DNA of 64,000 nucleotides. It comes from Hofstenia miamia. Its lineage: Eukaryota; Xenacoelomorpha; Acoela. The stretch covers positions 607,783 through 671,782 of the forward strand of contig SCFE01000075.1 of assembly GCA_004352715.1 (NCBI GenBank), written 5' to 3'. The notes beneath the pieces were generated by a model. That model made no database searches. It saw only the letters and a list, made by a program, of their open reading frames with translations, and was not told where the DNA came from. Positions 47,201 through 57,480 of this stretch are shown one piece after another. How positions within the stretch are numbered: the stretch's first letter is position 1; each line of letters starts with the position of its first letter. The position numbers were made by a program, and so were the translations under genes.

Positions 47201-49709
47201 TAATAGATTTAACAGACAGGTTGAATCAAACAAATGAGTGATTTGACTGTTTAACCGGAACAGTGACCACAGAGGTGTCAATAATGCAATCAGGGTGAGA
47301 GCACAAAACCAAGTCAAGGGGGAGGAGCTGAAAGTAGGCGAAAATACAAGTTGTTCAAGAGAGTTAGAAGAAAAAAGATCCAGCACAGTGGATTCATAAG
47401 CGTCATTAGTCAAGTGCATTCCAGCAAATATTAGGAAGGTTGAAGTCAGTGATAGACTGATCATGAAAGTTCTCAAGCATGAATGAAAATTCAGCAACAG
47501 AAATCAAAGGAAAAAGACTCAAAGGAGAGGGGGTGATGTGAGGCAATGAGAACACCACTATGACGACCATTAGAGCGATGCATGCGGGAGAGAACTTTAA
47601 ATGTGGACTTAGGAAAGACAACACTATCAGCAACAGAAGGATTCAGTAGTGAAAATGAAGTCAACAGGAGACTGCAAGAAGAAGTTGTAAAAACTGAGAT
47701 TACGGTTTAATGAGACAAGATTGAGTGAGCATTGGCGAGCAAAAAAGAGAAACTAAAGATGTGATGAGAAGTGAGTTTCAAGCTAGAATGTGCAGGTAGT
47801 CAATCACGACAAGAAGCAGCATAACAGCAGAGATGAAGGTCAAAAGATTTGCACTCGGCATCAGAGAGGTGATAGTATTGGATCAAGAGGCCATCTGACC
47901 ACACTTCAGGATCCATGAGAACAGGATGAGACCCTTGATTACAGACAATATGGAATGAAGTGAATGGAGAATCCATACATGGTGGAATGGGAAGGACGTC
48001 AGAGAGGTGATCAGCAACATCAGAAGCAGAAACAGAGTTAGCAAAACGGGCAATATAGATGTCAGCTTTATGAGGAGGACGGGGAAGAGAACTAAATGAA
48101 ACAGCAGGCAGTTGACAGGAAGAAGTAGTACCAATGATGTGACGAGGGCGATGATTGTGGTGAGTAGGCGTTGGAACAGACTGTTCAGTTGCAGGTGGCA
48201 GCACATGAGAGGGAGCAACAGCAGGAGCAGAACCTGGGTCAGGATTATTATTCCATACATCAACGGCATTCCCAACACTTACAAAGCTCGACTTCAAAAC
48301 ATTGAGAGCGCCAGATAATGGCTTCAGACATCAATATTCTGGAAGAGGTTCAGATTTTATATGTTTGGCCCAACTCTTTTTGCTTGAGATATAGCAAAAT
48401 AACAGGATTTTTCTGAATAATGGATTTTAATTTGACACACAATTCCTTTTAAACTGGAAAGACTGGACAACAGTGATCCAACGCACTTTGGATGGCATTG
48501 GTGTGGTGGTTTTAGTACTTCCATTTCTTCCAGCCAGAATTTTTGAATATGATAATTCTAGAAAAAATTAGCGACTTCAGTGACTTATTTCATGAAAGTT
48601 TGCTGTGCTAAGTCTTTTTTCCGAAGGGTTCAGTTGGTGCTCACCACAACAGTATTCAATTATTTGTTTCTGATTTGCTGCAATCTTTCCCATTTTGTCC
48701 ATGTTCTTAACATTTTCGGTGATCACAGCGATAATGATAACACCATGTTTCTCTTCAGCCTTGTTGATATACTTAAATGTCCAAGTACTCGCTGGTGTGA
48801 CACCTCCCAGAGATGTGCGTCGTTCTGACATTGTACACTTTTCATGTTGAATCAAAACCGCAATAATCGGGTAATTGCACGTGTTTGACCATCCATCAAT
48901 ACACAGAGACACTACTTTTCCTTTACATTTCACAATGCACTCCCTTCCATATCAGTGTAAACTTTATTAAGTATGTCAGTCACCAGTTTTGCTGTTAACA
49001 TTCAACTTAAAAAATTCTTACATCAATAAAAATTTTAATTTGATTTGCTAGATTTTGCAAAATTCTGAGTTTTTACACAATAATGCCATTACAGCGTTGC
49101 TCAGTGATGCTCAGCCTGGGGACAACAATGCCTGAGCTCTCACCAAACTGATACACACAACTACTAAAAAATTAATAGGTAAAATTATAATATTCTAAAA
49201 TTGAAGGTAAAATTTTAAAGAAACTTAAAAATAACCAAGAACTACCGAAATAAGTGAAGTCAGCTATTTGAGGACAATGCCTCCTCCTCTCGTTCACTGT
49301 GACTGTCATTACTGGTTGCAAATGCAAAATTTACTTCTTAGCCAATTTGAGGATTAGCAATAAACAACTCCACTTAGCGAGCACATCAATATTGTATTGA
49401 TTATTTTCAATTGATAATATTCAGAAGTAATATCCAATAATGAGCTTTGTGCCCTATAGTACACGAACTTAATTTAACTCACAGAACACTTACAATACGT
49501 TTAAGACAGTAAATGAAAAAGCACAATATAGTATAAAGGTACTTTATGGTTGTAACCAATTTAATTTACTGATAATAGGGCTGTTATCACCTTTGCCCAT
49601 GTCTATTTTCAATATATTCATAATTCTCGGTTTAGTGTAAAATTGTGCTGAGAGTATACTTATTTTCTCATTTAGAATGGCAGAATGTGATGACCACCAT
49701 GACGGTTGA
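29255..49709 (+). CDS. PEX14: PEX14, peroxisomal membrane docking protein, 5 exons recognised
   Basis: PEX14 docks the cargo receptor PEX5 at the peroxisome membrane. Exons seen: 29255-29402, 29496-29680, 39059-39313, 44651-44781 and, tentatively, 49676-49709. All are GT-AG and the phases agree (1,0,0,2). Exon 1 is acidic, Ser/Gln-rich. Exon 2 is the conserved N-terminal helical domain (KFLSSRRL, then YLRQKGLSEQEISDAFALA). Exon 3 begins with a basic stretch, has one membrane segment (VVVVGCFFAGFATAGYQLA) and then a charged coiled coil. Exon 4 continues the coiled coil and carries the family motif PPKVGIPSWQ. The last exon adds a Gly plus ten residues (MAECDDHHDG) and a stop, acidic as in the family, but it is too short to be sure. 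At about 250 residues it is shorter than human PEX14 (377), so exons may be missing in the linker or acidic tail. The end of exon 3 is repeated at 40566-40629 by an assembly duplication. Intron 2 holds piggyBac, MITEs and LINE ends; intron 3 the Dong-like LINE; intron 4 another LINE. Confidence 0.85.
29706..29728. repeat. (TA)n microsatellite
   Basis: Short TA run just inside PEX14 intron 2. Confidence 0.85.
30271..32230 (-). mobile_element. piggyBac element, inactive
   Basis: The transposase is split over three frames (see next entry). At 30271 a TTAA is followed by TCCTCCTGCTGTGCGG, plausible as the terminal repeat because piggyBac inserts at TTAA; a matching inverse at the other end was not found, so the right limit is uncertain. 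It sits in PEX14 intron 2 on the opposite strand. Confidence 0.7.
30489..32170 (-). pseudogene. piggyBac transposase (DDE_Tnp_1_7), frameshifted
   Basis: N-terminus is acidic (runs of Asp/Glu, about 32170-32010), then KWFKSPPSTGRSNAANS and FALFVTDNMLEKIVKWTN down to about 31790. A frameshift near 31700 precedes IGRPLLRATFSLQSF and MLMRFIRFD. The catalytic core follows: first Asp in TVDEQLVRFRG (31454-31456), KYGLKIW; a 1-nt shift near 31255; second Asp in CDNFFTSIPLA (31230-31232); third in KDAVDTVDQ. The C-terminus has the Cys-rich zinc module (CKCESYKQTRTACPYCKRFVC). All catalytic Asp remain, but at least two frameshifts inactivate it. Confidence 0.85.
32361..32485. repeat. Minisatellite, period about 21 bp
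   Basis: Five to six units of CCAATGAATTTCGGAAATGTG with minor variation, including a CATTG variant in the later units. Confidence 0.8.
32486..33485. other. PEX14 intron 2 segment, no feature seen
   Basis: AT-rich sequence without coding or repeat structure that I can detect. Confidence 0.3.
33486..33778. mobile_element. MITE-like element with internal 57-bp repeats
   Basis: Left end AAAGGCGCGTTTACA; inverse of the right end AAAGCCCCGTTTACA (13 of 15). Inside are three tandem units of about 57 bp from about 33611 (GAAATCAACATGAGGAACAG), the third strongly diverged. An open frame through the repeats is a by-product of their period being divisible by three. Confidence 0.55.
33779..36024. other. 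PEX14 intron 2 segment, no gene seen
   Basis: AT-rich. A GC-rich patch at 34150-34190 (inverse reads CAGGCGCGGTTTTAGGCGGC) looks like a solitary hAT-type terminus. Open stretches at 35700-35995 have no recognisable family. Confidence 0.3.
36033..36712. mobile_element. Non-autonomous hAT element, CCCGTA family, with 8-bp target duplication
   Basis: A perfect 8-bp direct repeat TAGATAGC flanks it (36025-36032 and 36713-36720). Left end GTAGGGTAGGGCCC and the inverse of the right end CTGGAGTAGAGCTC agree at 10 of 14. GCCCGTA or close matches recur near both ends. The interior is AT-rich and non-coding. Confidence 0.75.
36721..37439. other. PEX14 intron 2 segment, no feature seen
   Basis: AT-rich and without recognisable genes. 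Confidence 0.3.
37440..37570 (+). mobile_element. Possible LINE 3'-end fragment
   Basis: Plus-strand translation LTLRNRSRNIKRGKN, then RVFSCLLPSAINILN resembles the last residues of LINE ORF2 (a basic stretch, then F-PSAI-LN). Short, so weak. Confidence 0.35.
38170..38570 (-). mobile_element. LINE ORF2 C-terminal fragment (CR1-like)
   Basis: Minus-strand MFSINRQQASTKVQKLEMLTPRSI, then NNCWNDSFTTNSCKLWNKLPISIRQ matches the C-terminal 'SF---A--LWN-LP--I+' of CR1-like ORF2. No RT core is left. Confidence 0.6.
38591..38894. mobile_element. hAT-type MITE candidate with CGAGT motifs
   Basis: The right end (inverse) reads TTAGGGCCCTGCGAGTACTC; the left end TTTAGGTTCGAGTCGAGTT. CTCGA/TCGAG copies cluster in both ends, most in the right 80 bp. 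No clean target duplication. Confidence 0.4.
39487..39602 (+). mobile_element. LINE family 2, extreme 3' end with (ATT)n tail
   Basis: TCTCCTGTGACTGTCCTCG and GCCGAAAAACTTGA match the end of ORF2 and 3' UTR at 24665-24720; the ATT tail runs from about 39569. The remainder of this tail reappears at 42673-42736 beyond the Dong-like element. Confidence 0.75.
40566..41350. other. Assembly duplicate of 39250-40034
   Basis: 785 bp repeat 39250-40034 without visible difference, including the last 64 nt of the PEX14 membrane-segment exon and the LINE tail. The copy begins right after a single N (40565) and ends right before another (41351). The exon piece at 40566-40629 is therefore not a real second exon. 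Confidence 0.85.
41352..41897. other. Assembly duplicate of about 41989-42535
   Basis: Starts after the N at 41351 and ends at the N at 41898. It matches 41989-42535 almost exactly, with at least one single-base indel. Confidence 0.85.
42601..42672 (-). repeat. tRNA-like sequence at the 5' end of the Dong-like LINE
   Basis: Minus strand starts GGGTCCTAGTGGCCAAGGGA (A-box-like) and has GGTTCGAGCCC (B-box, 42611-42621) about 35 nt later. Not a complete tRNA: no convincing acceptor stem. It may be a tRNA-derived promoter, a SINE piece or a tRNA pseudogene. Confidence 0.45.
42673..42736. repeat. (ATT)n microsatellite
   Basis: Mostly ATT units with a few interruptions. Probably the other half of the LINE tail at 39569-39602. 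Confidence 0.9.
43250..43713 (-). mobile_element. hAT element, CCCGTA family, with transposase C-terminal relic
   Basis: Minus-strand left end GTAGGGTGTGGCCCGTAGCC matches the left end of 36033-36712. ACGGGC motifs crowd both ends (43250-43320 and 43645-43705). Minus-strand 43570-43455 reads ATSEVAVERCFSAHNLIHTP, then RASLSDDIVDRLLI, the hAT dimerisation domain. It is an internally deleted copy of the autonomous element of this family. Confidence 0.7.
43720..44650. other. PEX14 intron 3 segment, no feature seen
   Basis: AT-rich, no recognisable gene or repeat. Confidence 0.3.
45231..48320 (-). mobile_element. LINE family 2, longest copy, inactive
   Basis: In PEX14 intron 4, opposite strand. 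The 3' (TAA)n tail is at 45231-45246. Going upstream: C-terminus 45259-45850 (STRSDDVVTFSIRRPKK), RT with DISKAFDQLPHSIL (46488-46260), GAPQGS-equivalent and LLYIDDTAIF (46167-45868), endonuclease remnants 47633-46510, and the end of ORF1 at 48297-47800. The ORF1 piece has an RRM-like start (ADIYIARFANSVSASDVADHL). Several stops and frameshifts; the 5' end is truncated in ORF1. Confidence 0.85.
47800..48297 (-). pseudogene. LINE family 2 ORF1, C-terminal part
   Basis: Pro/Ser/His-rich linker, then ADIYIARFANSVSASDVADHL typical of an RNA-binding RRM-like fold in LINE ORF1 proteins. It ends with Cys-containing CKSFDLHLCCYAASC. The N-terminus is missing through 5' truncation. Confidence 0.5.
48577..48950 (-). 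pseudogene. hAT transposase DUF659 fragment
   Basis: Minus-strand VVSLCIDGWSNTCNYPIIAV, then IIIAVITENVKNMDKM matches the DUF659 pattern (LDGWtn--n-PiinF, VvTDNAaNM). The aligned catalytic Asp reads Glu in ITENV. Flanking parts of the transposase are missing. Confidence 0.6.
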
Positions 49710-50790
49710 AAGTGAAGATCGTTTCTTGCCAGAATTTTTATTTATTTTATTGCACTTTCAAAGAATTATGTTTTATATTCTAGCACATTTATTTTCGTAT
49801 TGCTACTGAAATAGTTTATAAATTTTAAGATAATCATGTAAAATCTTTATTATAAGATTTGATTTGAAATGATTGTATTTACTTCAAATTATTGAAATGG
49901 TTTGCTTTATCCCAATAGTGTTTAGGGCCAAAAATTATTTTAGGACATCCATTACTTCTATAAGAATTGCTGTACTATAGTACTTATCTAATAATTTTAT
50001 AAATGTATATAGTAATAGATGTTTAAAATTCTACCCACAATATCATATTATTGATATTAATCTATAAAAAATCAATGTTTTTGATCATTACGACTAATGA
50101 TCTCAGACAAAGAATTACTAAAGTTTAATAATTTAGTGTAAATATAATTTACAGAAAATATAAAACACAATATTATGCATCCAATTATATTTGACCGAGG
50201 CAACTTAAGAATTCCTATAGCAGTGTGTTGTTTTCAAACTTAAGTGAGAACTTATTTTAAACATGGGCGCAAAACAAGAGCTAAACATAGTTTTTAAGAC
50301 TTTTCCGAATCTTAATATTTTCTGAGATTGAAACAGCATAATAATTGATGCAAAGTTTCAATCGAAACGTGTTGAAAATAACGTAGGGATTGTGGTTTGA
50401 CATTGCTGGAATGCAATGTTACATATTTCTTTACCCAATGAATAATGTAATAACTGCAAAATTTATTAAAGGATATTTGAAAAATCTATTTAGGTTATAA
50501 TTGTTACAAAAACGACAATGCTATATTAAATATTTCTTACTGTCCAAATAGGATTTTGGATGCAACTTGAAATTGAACTCGTTATGGCTTTTTCCGTGAA
50601 TAAGGAGAATATTGAATCAGGGAAAGAAAAAATTGGTGTTTTTGCGAGTTGTTTTAACTTCAAAACAATGATTCAGTATATTGTAAAGAATCAGAAAATA
50701 TCTAACTTATCAGTAAAGAAACCAAAATATATATTTAAAACGTGCTTGCAATTAACCAAACATGCAAGGTGTTAACTTTTATTTAAGAAA
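48960..50790. other. End of PEX14 and downstream AT-rich DNA
   Basis: Apart from the tentative last PEX14 exon (49676-49709) nothing is recognised. An open stretch at 50560-50775 has no family. Confidence 0.3.
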
Positions 50791-50794
50791 AAGC

Positions 50795-52205
50795 AAAGGG
50801 TAAAATTGTATAACCATTTCTCAGATTGGATTTAATTAGAAAAAGGTATTCCACAATAAACAGTTTGGGCCCACTGCTATTTAATATTTACGTAAATGAT
50901 TTAAATACGAACATTACATGTAACTTTGTCCAATACGTTGATGACACAATATTATTTCACTCGAGTAACTGGAAGTTTCAGTAGATATAATTTTTTTACA
51001 CTTAATATTTTATTATTCAATATTACAATAATTAAAAAGTGAATAAAAAGGCATTGCTAATATGTACAATATGATTAATTTAAGTAAAATATTCACTATT
51101 AAGCATTTGAACTTTTGAAATAAATTCCCCGTTTGAATTCATTGGCATCTCCTCTGGAAGCAGTATTCTTTCCAAGATTGCTTGAATATTTAGAATAACT
51201 AGCTCTATTCTAAAATGAACTTGAATCTGATTGTGGACAATGTTTCTTTTTGGTCTACGAGTTGATAAAGGTACACGCATCAAAGATGATTTACATTATG
51301 CAACATTAAAGTTATATTGCATCACACAAACTAACAATACTTCAAAACGCAGTTTTGTACAATTAAGGGCAATAATAGTAAAAAAACGACACATCCAAAT
51401 GTACACTACGTTTCGATGATGAAACTATAAGACAAATTACTCATTTAAATAGCAAAATTGAGACGTGTGCTGATTGGAAAAAATCAAAGCTTGGCTTAGG
51501 AATTGTTATGTCAGAAAAAGTAGTGTTATTTAACATGTGTAAATAAATATTTTCTTGTTCCTACTTTCTTGCCATTCATTTTAAGTAATCATTAATGGAC
51601 TCCATTAGGGGTTGCAGTTACATATATGTACCACTCTAGTGTGGAATTATTAATGCATTTCGTAATTTAATGTTGGTGAATCGGCACTTGTTAGCATCTG
51701 ATTTATGCAGATCATGTGTTTATACTAAGGCAGCATCAGTTTCATTATGATCCTCGAATGGTTATATACATGGATTTACTCGAAATATCTCAGAAACTTT
51801 GAATTACAAACAAATGGGCAATTAATACTACATTAGTCTGTTTAAAGTATGTGTATATACAATCAATTTATGATGAATTTAAAGGAAACTTTTCGAAGCT
51901 AATTTTGACAATTTTTAAAACATCTTTATGTACAGTTTTATAAAATTCTCAAAAATTGTTCCTTACAATTCACCAAATTTCTCTATTTTTAAAACACATT
52001 TTCATAGTAAACGTACCTTAGTTATAAGGCAAGCAAATCGTAGAAAAAAATGCAAAATTCTTTTGTAAATGCATCAATCCATCTATGGCATGAATAACTT
52101 ACAGAAATTTAGAAAGTAAGGACTCTAGAAACCTTTAAATCTAAAATAACAAATTTATATAAATCGTATAATCCAAAATTAGAAATTATCTTTATTTCAG
52201 AATGA
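50795..52205 (+). mobile_element. Decayed CR1-like LINE
   Basis: RVKLYNHFSDWI, LEKGIPQ, GPLLFNIYVNDLNTN and FVQYVDDTILF (50795-50985) are RT motifs; the catalytic box is YVDD. Much is then unrecognisable until NSFVNASIHLWHE, TLETFKSKITNLYKSYNPK at 52050-52190, the ORF2 C-terminus. Many stops. Confidence 0.65.
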
Positions 52206-53675
52206 AACACATCAAACTGACTAAATTTACAAACTATCATAAAATTCACTTTACTTGCAGAGTTATTTGCGGCATTTCACGGACGTGATAACTCTGGTGT
52301 GGTCTTCCTTTCATGTCGGTGTTTTTGGTAAGGGTTGGAGACTTGGGAAGTAGATAATGCAAATAGGAAGCGGAGACAATTTCTAGATTGATGATTTCGT
52401 AACGTGTGAACCCGAGAATCATTGAATATGGTAGACAGTTGAGGTTACAGCGAGAATGCTAGTATTTCTTGAAGAATCTGTTTGGAATTAAGTGGAGAGA
52501 TTTTAAATTTATTAACGCTGACTATAGTACTAACAGATGTTCAAATGCCGGCATTATAAATGTAACTAAAATTTACTTAGTAAATTCTTTATTGAAGAAG
52601 AAACATCAAAGTTCAGAAATTGTTTGTACAATACTGATAACAATTCTGAAAGTGTCAGGAAAATATATACAAACAAAATATAATAAAACGAAGCAAGTAA
52701 TATTTACAAATAATGATAAATAACTTGGTGCTATGGCGAGTTAGTAAACGGGATTGTAAAATGTGTAACCTCTCCATTTCAGTCTTTTTATATTAAAGGT
52801 GGAAAAGTATTTTTTAATTTATATTTAGGAATAGTTTTCATTATTCGTTTCTTGTAACTAGTTGGTTCAATTCCGTAAAATAGATGTGGGATAAGAAGCT
52901 TTAAAATGACAAAGCTTCATATTTATTTATTGACATCTTAATTGCTTATATAAGAAGAATGTTCTCGCTTGCTTCGTGGATAGATTGTTGAAATATAACT
53001 TGAAACCAACTGTTATACATAATAATGAAAGGCTTTATACTCTCTTGATAGGGATATTGTTTATTATATTTGTGACATCATAACTTGGACATTCTTGCAG
53101 AAAATTATTTGAAACTTTCAACAGTTGTGCAGGATGAGATTATCTAGAGAATGGCATTTCCATTTTGTCCAAATTATGAAAACTGGACATGAGAGTGGCA
53201 TTCAAAAAATTTCAACACTTATTATTTTAGAAAAATGACCAAGTATGCTTAATATTGCTCATTTTTCAAAATAAAAGTGTCATTTAATAGTTGACTCTTA
53301 TCTTTAAAACAATATCACCAATGAAGTGAATCCAGTAATGTGTTAAGTCCCTAGAGTGTCACAATTGAAGTACTAAAATTGCGGCGGCCATCTTGGTTAA
53401 TTATCATAACAAATTCCATAATTTATTTGGTGATCAATCTGTAGAAAGAATTGAAATAGAAATATACTATTTGACACAAATATAATTAAACTAACTTAGC
53501 ATTTGTCGTGTGTGTCATGCAAAGAGTTATATACAACACAACTCTTTCAATATATCTTATGACAGCAATGCGACAATGCTGAATTTACCAAAAATAACAA
53601 ACACAGCAACTATTTACATGTATACTATAGCATTAAACCAAGAAAAGTTTAATAATTGCATCTAGTGGAAGTAGC
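52206..53675. other. No gene seen
   Basis: AT-rich. The last part may hold 3' remains of the LINE on the minus strand that begins near 54450. Confidence 0.3.
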
Positions 53676-53679
53676 TAAG

Positions 53680-54450
53680 AAGTGTTTGATAAGTTTTAAT
53701 ACCAATCGCCATTTTCTTAATATATTTTTCTACATAAGCCAAAAATTGTAATTTAGAATAAAATTCTACATCTAGATATTCAAATTAAATCGGAAAAAAA
53801 TTTGTCTTGTATTTTTCAAACTTTTGAAGGATTTGCTTTAAATAGTGCATATATTTTGCCTTAACTTTTAAAGCATTCAAAGTTTTTGCAGTTATCCTTC
53901 ATAGTGTTAATTGTTTATATGACAGAGATTATTTTAATTTACTGGGGAGGTAGAATTAGGTTTATAACTCCTAGAAAATGTGGCATTGTTTGAAAAAAAT
54001 CCATTTCCACTTTCTGTATTTGATAAAGAAAAATCTAAAGTTCAGTTGCAAAAGTCTACTTAATTTTTCATAAGTTCCTATAAAATGAAAAATGAATCGA
54101 AGCATAGTGTATATTTTGAGTATCTGTTCCAATTTGTCACTATTCAATGTTAAGTTTTTGTCCAGATGTAGTTATTCTCGAAGTAAGACTTTTGTGAATA
54201 ATAATTGTGCCTTGATGCTTTTGTCAGCAATCATAGTCAAATGAGAAATCTTAGCGAACACAACACTGCTGACATCTGCCAAAACACAGTAATTCACTAA
54301 ATTTTCCAAATGGACTTTTTCTAATTTTATATCATGTCGCAATAATATTTTTTAAGTTGGCCCCTTAATGTGTTTATTTGTGGTTGGCAGAACACAACAT
54401 CTCTTATTTGCACTTAAAATGACCAGTCAAAACACTGAATTACTGTGATT
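53680..54450 (-). mobile_element. Strongly decayed CR1-like LINE RT
   Basis: Minus-strand VNYCVLADVSSVVFA (near 54280) aligns with the YADDTSVVF box, with the Asp pair damaged. KSIKAQLLFTKVLLRE and the thumb FEYLDVEFYSKLQF, IKKMAIGIKT (53800-53690) follow in order, separated by stops. Confidence 0.55.
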
Positions 54451-54978
54451 TGCCAGATTACAATCAATACAGTTTACAACACCGTTTCCTTCTGCCTATC
54501 CAAGACTGAAATCATTGCTATCAGTAATGTTTTTCCTGTGCAAAACACGGTTAAACATTATTACAAATTTTTTAGCATAGAGTTCCTGGTAAGATGTAGT
54601 CCCGAATTTCGTGTATACATATGCAATTCAAGTTGTGATTTTTTGCTTAGAGTTTCCATTACTTGAAATTTCTACTGCCATTGTCAAAGTTAAATCTATC
54701 TTACGAAAGCAAGCATCTAAACTGGTTGAATTGCAATTCCAAAAAAGCCTAGAATGTAAAGGTCTCCGAACGCAAAAAACACTAAAATATTAAAATGTCA
54801 TGTGCATTGATATCCTTCCACTTATATTTAATTGAATTAGTAAATTATGTAGTTTATCAATTTTATGGCTTTCGTAATAGTAAGCTTTCGAGTTGCTCAC
54901 AATTGAATATTGCGTACATTAGATTGGAAGTTTGCCACTTTGCTTTGTAGTAGTTCATTATTTAACGCAATGTCATAG

Positions 54979-55425
54979 ATGGAGAAAATAACACCAGAAG
55001 AATTCACGTGCTCTATGTGTGGTGAAAATTTTTTCCCATATGAACGCTGCATGAAGCAATTCTGTGAAGACCGTAATAAATACGGTGATTACAGTTTGTT
55101 TAGAAAAGGTACTGGCGAACTTACTCTCATTGCACGTCTTGGAACCTATGGGCCTTCGACCATTGTACGCTGTCCTCCATTTGCTCAGATTAGTGACGTT
55201 TTGGATGTGATTTTTGTGAAGTTATTTGAGGGTAAACCTGTTCTGCCAAGTGGTCATAAACTGTTCTTCCTTCACAAAGGTAGGATTTTGGAGTCTGGCC
55301 CACTTGAAAATTTTACAATTCAGCATTTCAAGATTAGAAACAAAGACAAAATCACTACTAGAGTAATTTATGAGAAGACAGGCGAGGAAGTAATTTGGGA
55401 CGAAAACAATAAAATGTGGCTTTGA
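54979..55425 (+). CDS. Cys-rich plus ubiquitin-like domain protein, 148 aa, intronless
   Basis: One uninterrupted ORF starts at an ATG directly preceded by CATAG. Residues about 9-30 hold CSMC, then C and C further on (C-x2-C-x9-C-x4-C), a possible small zinc site. From about residue 48 the order of strands and helix resembles a ubiquitin-like fold: TIVRCPPFAQISDVLDVIF (strand, helix), then HKLFFLHKGRIL, the usual 'Lif-kGkiL' signature, then ENFTIQHFKIRNKDKIT. There is no C-terminal Gly-Gly, so it would be a built-in UBL domain and not a conjugated modifier. The stop codon overlaps AATAAA. Unlike the surrounding repeats it has no frameshift or internal stop, which argues for selection. I do not recognise an ortholog; a retrocopy of a spliced gene is an alternative origin. 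Confidence 0.6.
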   Translation: MEKITPEEFTCSMCGENFFPYERCMKQFCEDRNKYGDYSLFRKGTGELTLIARLGTYGPSTIVRCPPFAQISDVLDVIFVKLFEGKPVLPSGHKLFFLHKGRILESGPLENFTIQHFKIRNKDKITTRVIYEKTGEEVIWDENNKMWL

Positions 55426-56390
55426 ATAAATTTTCAACAACTAGTGGCTTACTTCAAATTTCTGTGGATGGTGTGACTGAATGACTGCAAAATTACGCAA
55501 AAAATTAAAAGAATTTTTTTAACACTTAGAATGATTTTTTATTAGTAAAAGTTTTTTTGAGCATCCATTGAGCTTCGAAATGTTTTGCATATTAATGTTA
55601 AATAAATATTATTACTTGAAAGTATTTGATATAGAAATTGCTGAAATTTCCCTACGTTTCGACAATATCAATGTTTTTTGAAAACCTATATATTAATCTT
55701 TTTCTATCCGAATTAATGATTAATAAAAAATATTGCTATTTGTTTTTGCTTTAAATAATATAACACTTAGAGTGAAATGTTGGGTATTTTTGTAAGTATA
55801 ATGGTTTGAATGAAGTTAATATATTATTTCCTTTAAAACAAAAGTATTAGCGCAAGCAGCCTATAGACGATTTTGCATCTCATAATCACGTTTGAATTGG
55901 TCTGTATCATATCTATAGGTAAACACCAAATTCTGTTATAAAATACATTTAATGGGAAAAGCATTATAATTTTATATTTGGTTTATGACGAGTGATTATT
56001 GCTTTAGCAATTTTAAATTTCTTATCTATAGCCCCAATAAATAAATGAGATTGCATACTTCAAGGATCAGTCTTTCATGAACACTTGTATCACAGTTATT
56101 TGTGTTAAACTTTTAAGCAAAATGCGGACAGTTGATCGTAAAATATAAAAATTATCTGTCAGAATAGAGATCATAAATATCATAGTTAAGTCTAGACGAA
56201 AGAGAGTTGTTTTCTACTACCAAAAATAGAGAACTCCAAAATTAGGTGATAAAAAATTCCTAGATTTAATTCTACTGCCTAGTTATGGAATTAAATGGTT
56301 ACAGAAAAAAATACCATAATTCCACTTTTAGAAGACGGCAAAATATCTCAAAAAAATTGAATTCACAACAAATAGCTTTCTTTCAATTTT
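55426..56390. other. 3' flank of the UBL gene, no gene seen
   Basis: AATAAA overlaps the stop codon and another lies at about 55601. The rest is AT-rich. Confidence 0.35.
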
Positions 56391-56934
56391 TCACAGAAAG
56401 TCATATGGTCAGATACTAAGAATTTCTACTAAAAAACAGTTCAAAATAATTCCTATACAATTTATTTTTATAATAAAAAGGGCAGCCACAAATATTACTT
56501 TAAAAAAAAACAAAATAAAACCATATTTTTATGAAAAAATATTCCCTAGAATATGAACTTCCTATTTTCAAAATGATCCACTTAAGCAAAATAAAACGTT
56601 TTCTTTTACTAAAAGCAAAATGTAAAACAAATACAAAAATTTTTATATAATAAAAATTCAATTCACAGAAAGTCATATGGTCAGATGCTAAGAATTTCTA
56701 CTAAAAAACAGTTCAAAATAATTCCTATACAATTTATTTTTATAATAAAAAGGGCAGCCACAAATATTACTTTAAAAAAAAACAAAATAAAACCATATTT
56801 TTATGAAAAAATATTCCCTAGAATATGAACTTCCTATTTTCAAAATGATCCACTTAAGCAAAATAAAACGTTTTCTTTTAATAAAAGCAAAATGTAAAAC
56901 AAATACAAAAATTTTTATATAATAAAAATTCAAT
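56391..56934. repeat. Tandem duplication, 272-bp unit
   Basis: 56391-56662 and 56663-56934 are nearly identical (few substitutions such as ATACTAAG/ATGCTAAG). The unit belongs to the hAT relic family that continues to 57480. No N marks the join. Confidence 0.85.
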
Positions 56935-57480
56935 TTTTAAGGCAACTACTTCAGTAAAGTATAATAATAGCACATATAATTACTTATATTATTGTGGTTA
57001 AAATAGGTCATAGGCTGAGTTTTATCATAATAGAAAAACTTCTATCGACTATAGCCGATGTTGCTTGACATTTTCGTAACTTAGCATACAATTCCATTAT
57101 AGCAGTGACACTGTTATTTTCCAATCCTGTCTTGATGTAAGCGTTTATTTCACATGCATCATTTTCAAAATCAAATGAGGGGGAGTAATGACAACATTTG
57201 GCGGAATTACAACACCATCAAATATTGAGCAAATTATAATTTTATGATAGCAGCCTTAATTGAAACAGTTAGATTGTCAACCCTCATATACGTTGATAGA
57301 ATACACATGGTCCCATTCTGCATATATATAAATGTCTGTCGTTCCTTCAATATATATTCAACTGCCACCCTATATTGCCAAGTCTGGAAACGTGTCCACT
57401 GGTGGGTCGGTTCGGGTCAAGAATAAGCTGGAAATTAGCGTTACCAAGTAAAAAAATTTTTCGTTGTCGGGCCTGGACTC
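56935..57480 (-). mobile_element. hAT transposase relic, repeat family copy 2
   Basis: Aligns along its length with 600-1160. Minus-strand RKCQATSAIVDRSFSIM, the hAT dimerisation block, at about 57100-57030. Both copies share non-coding flanks, so this is one family. Confidence 0.55.
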
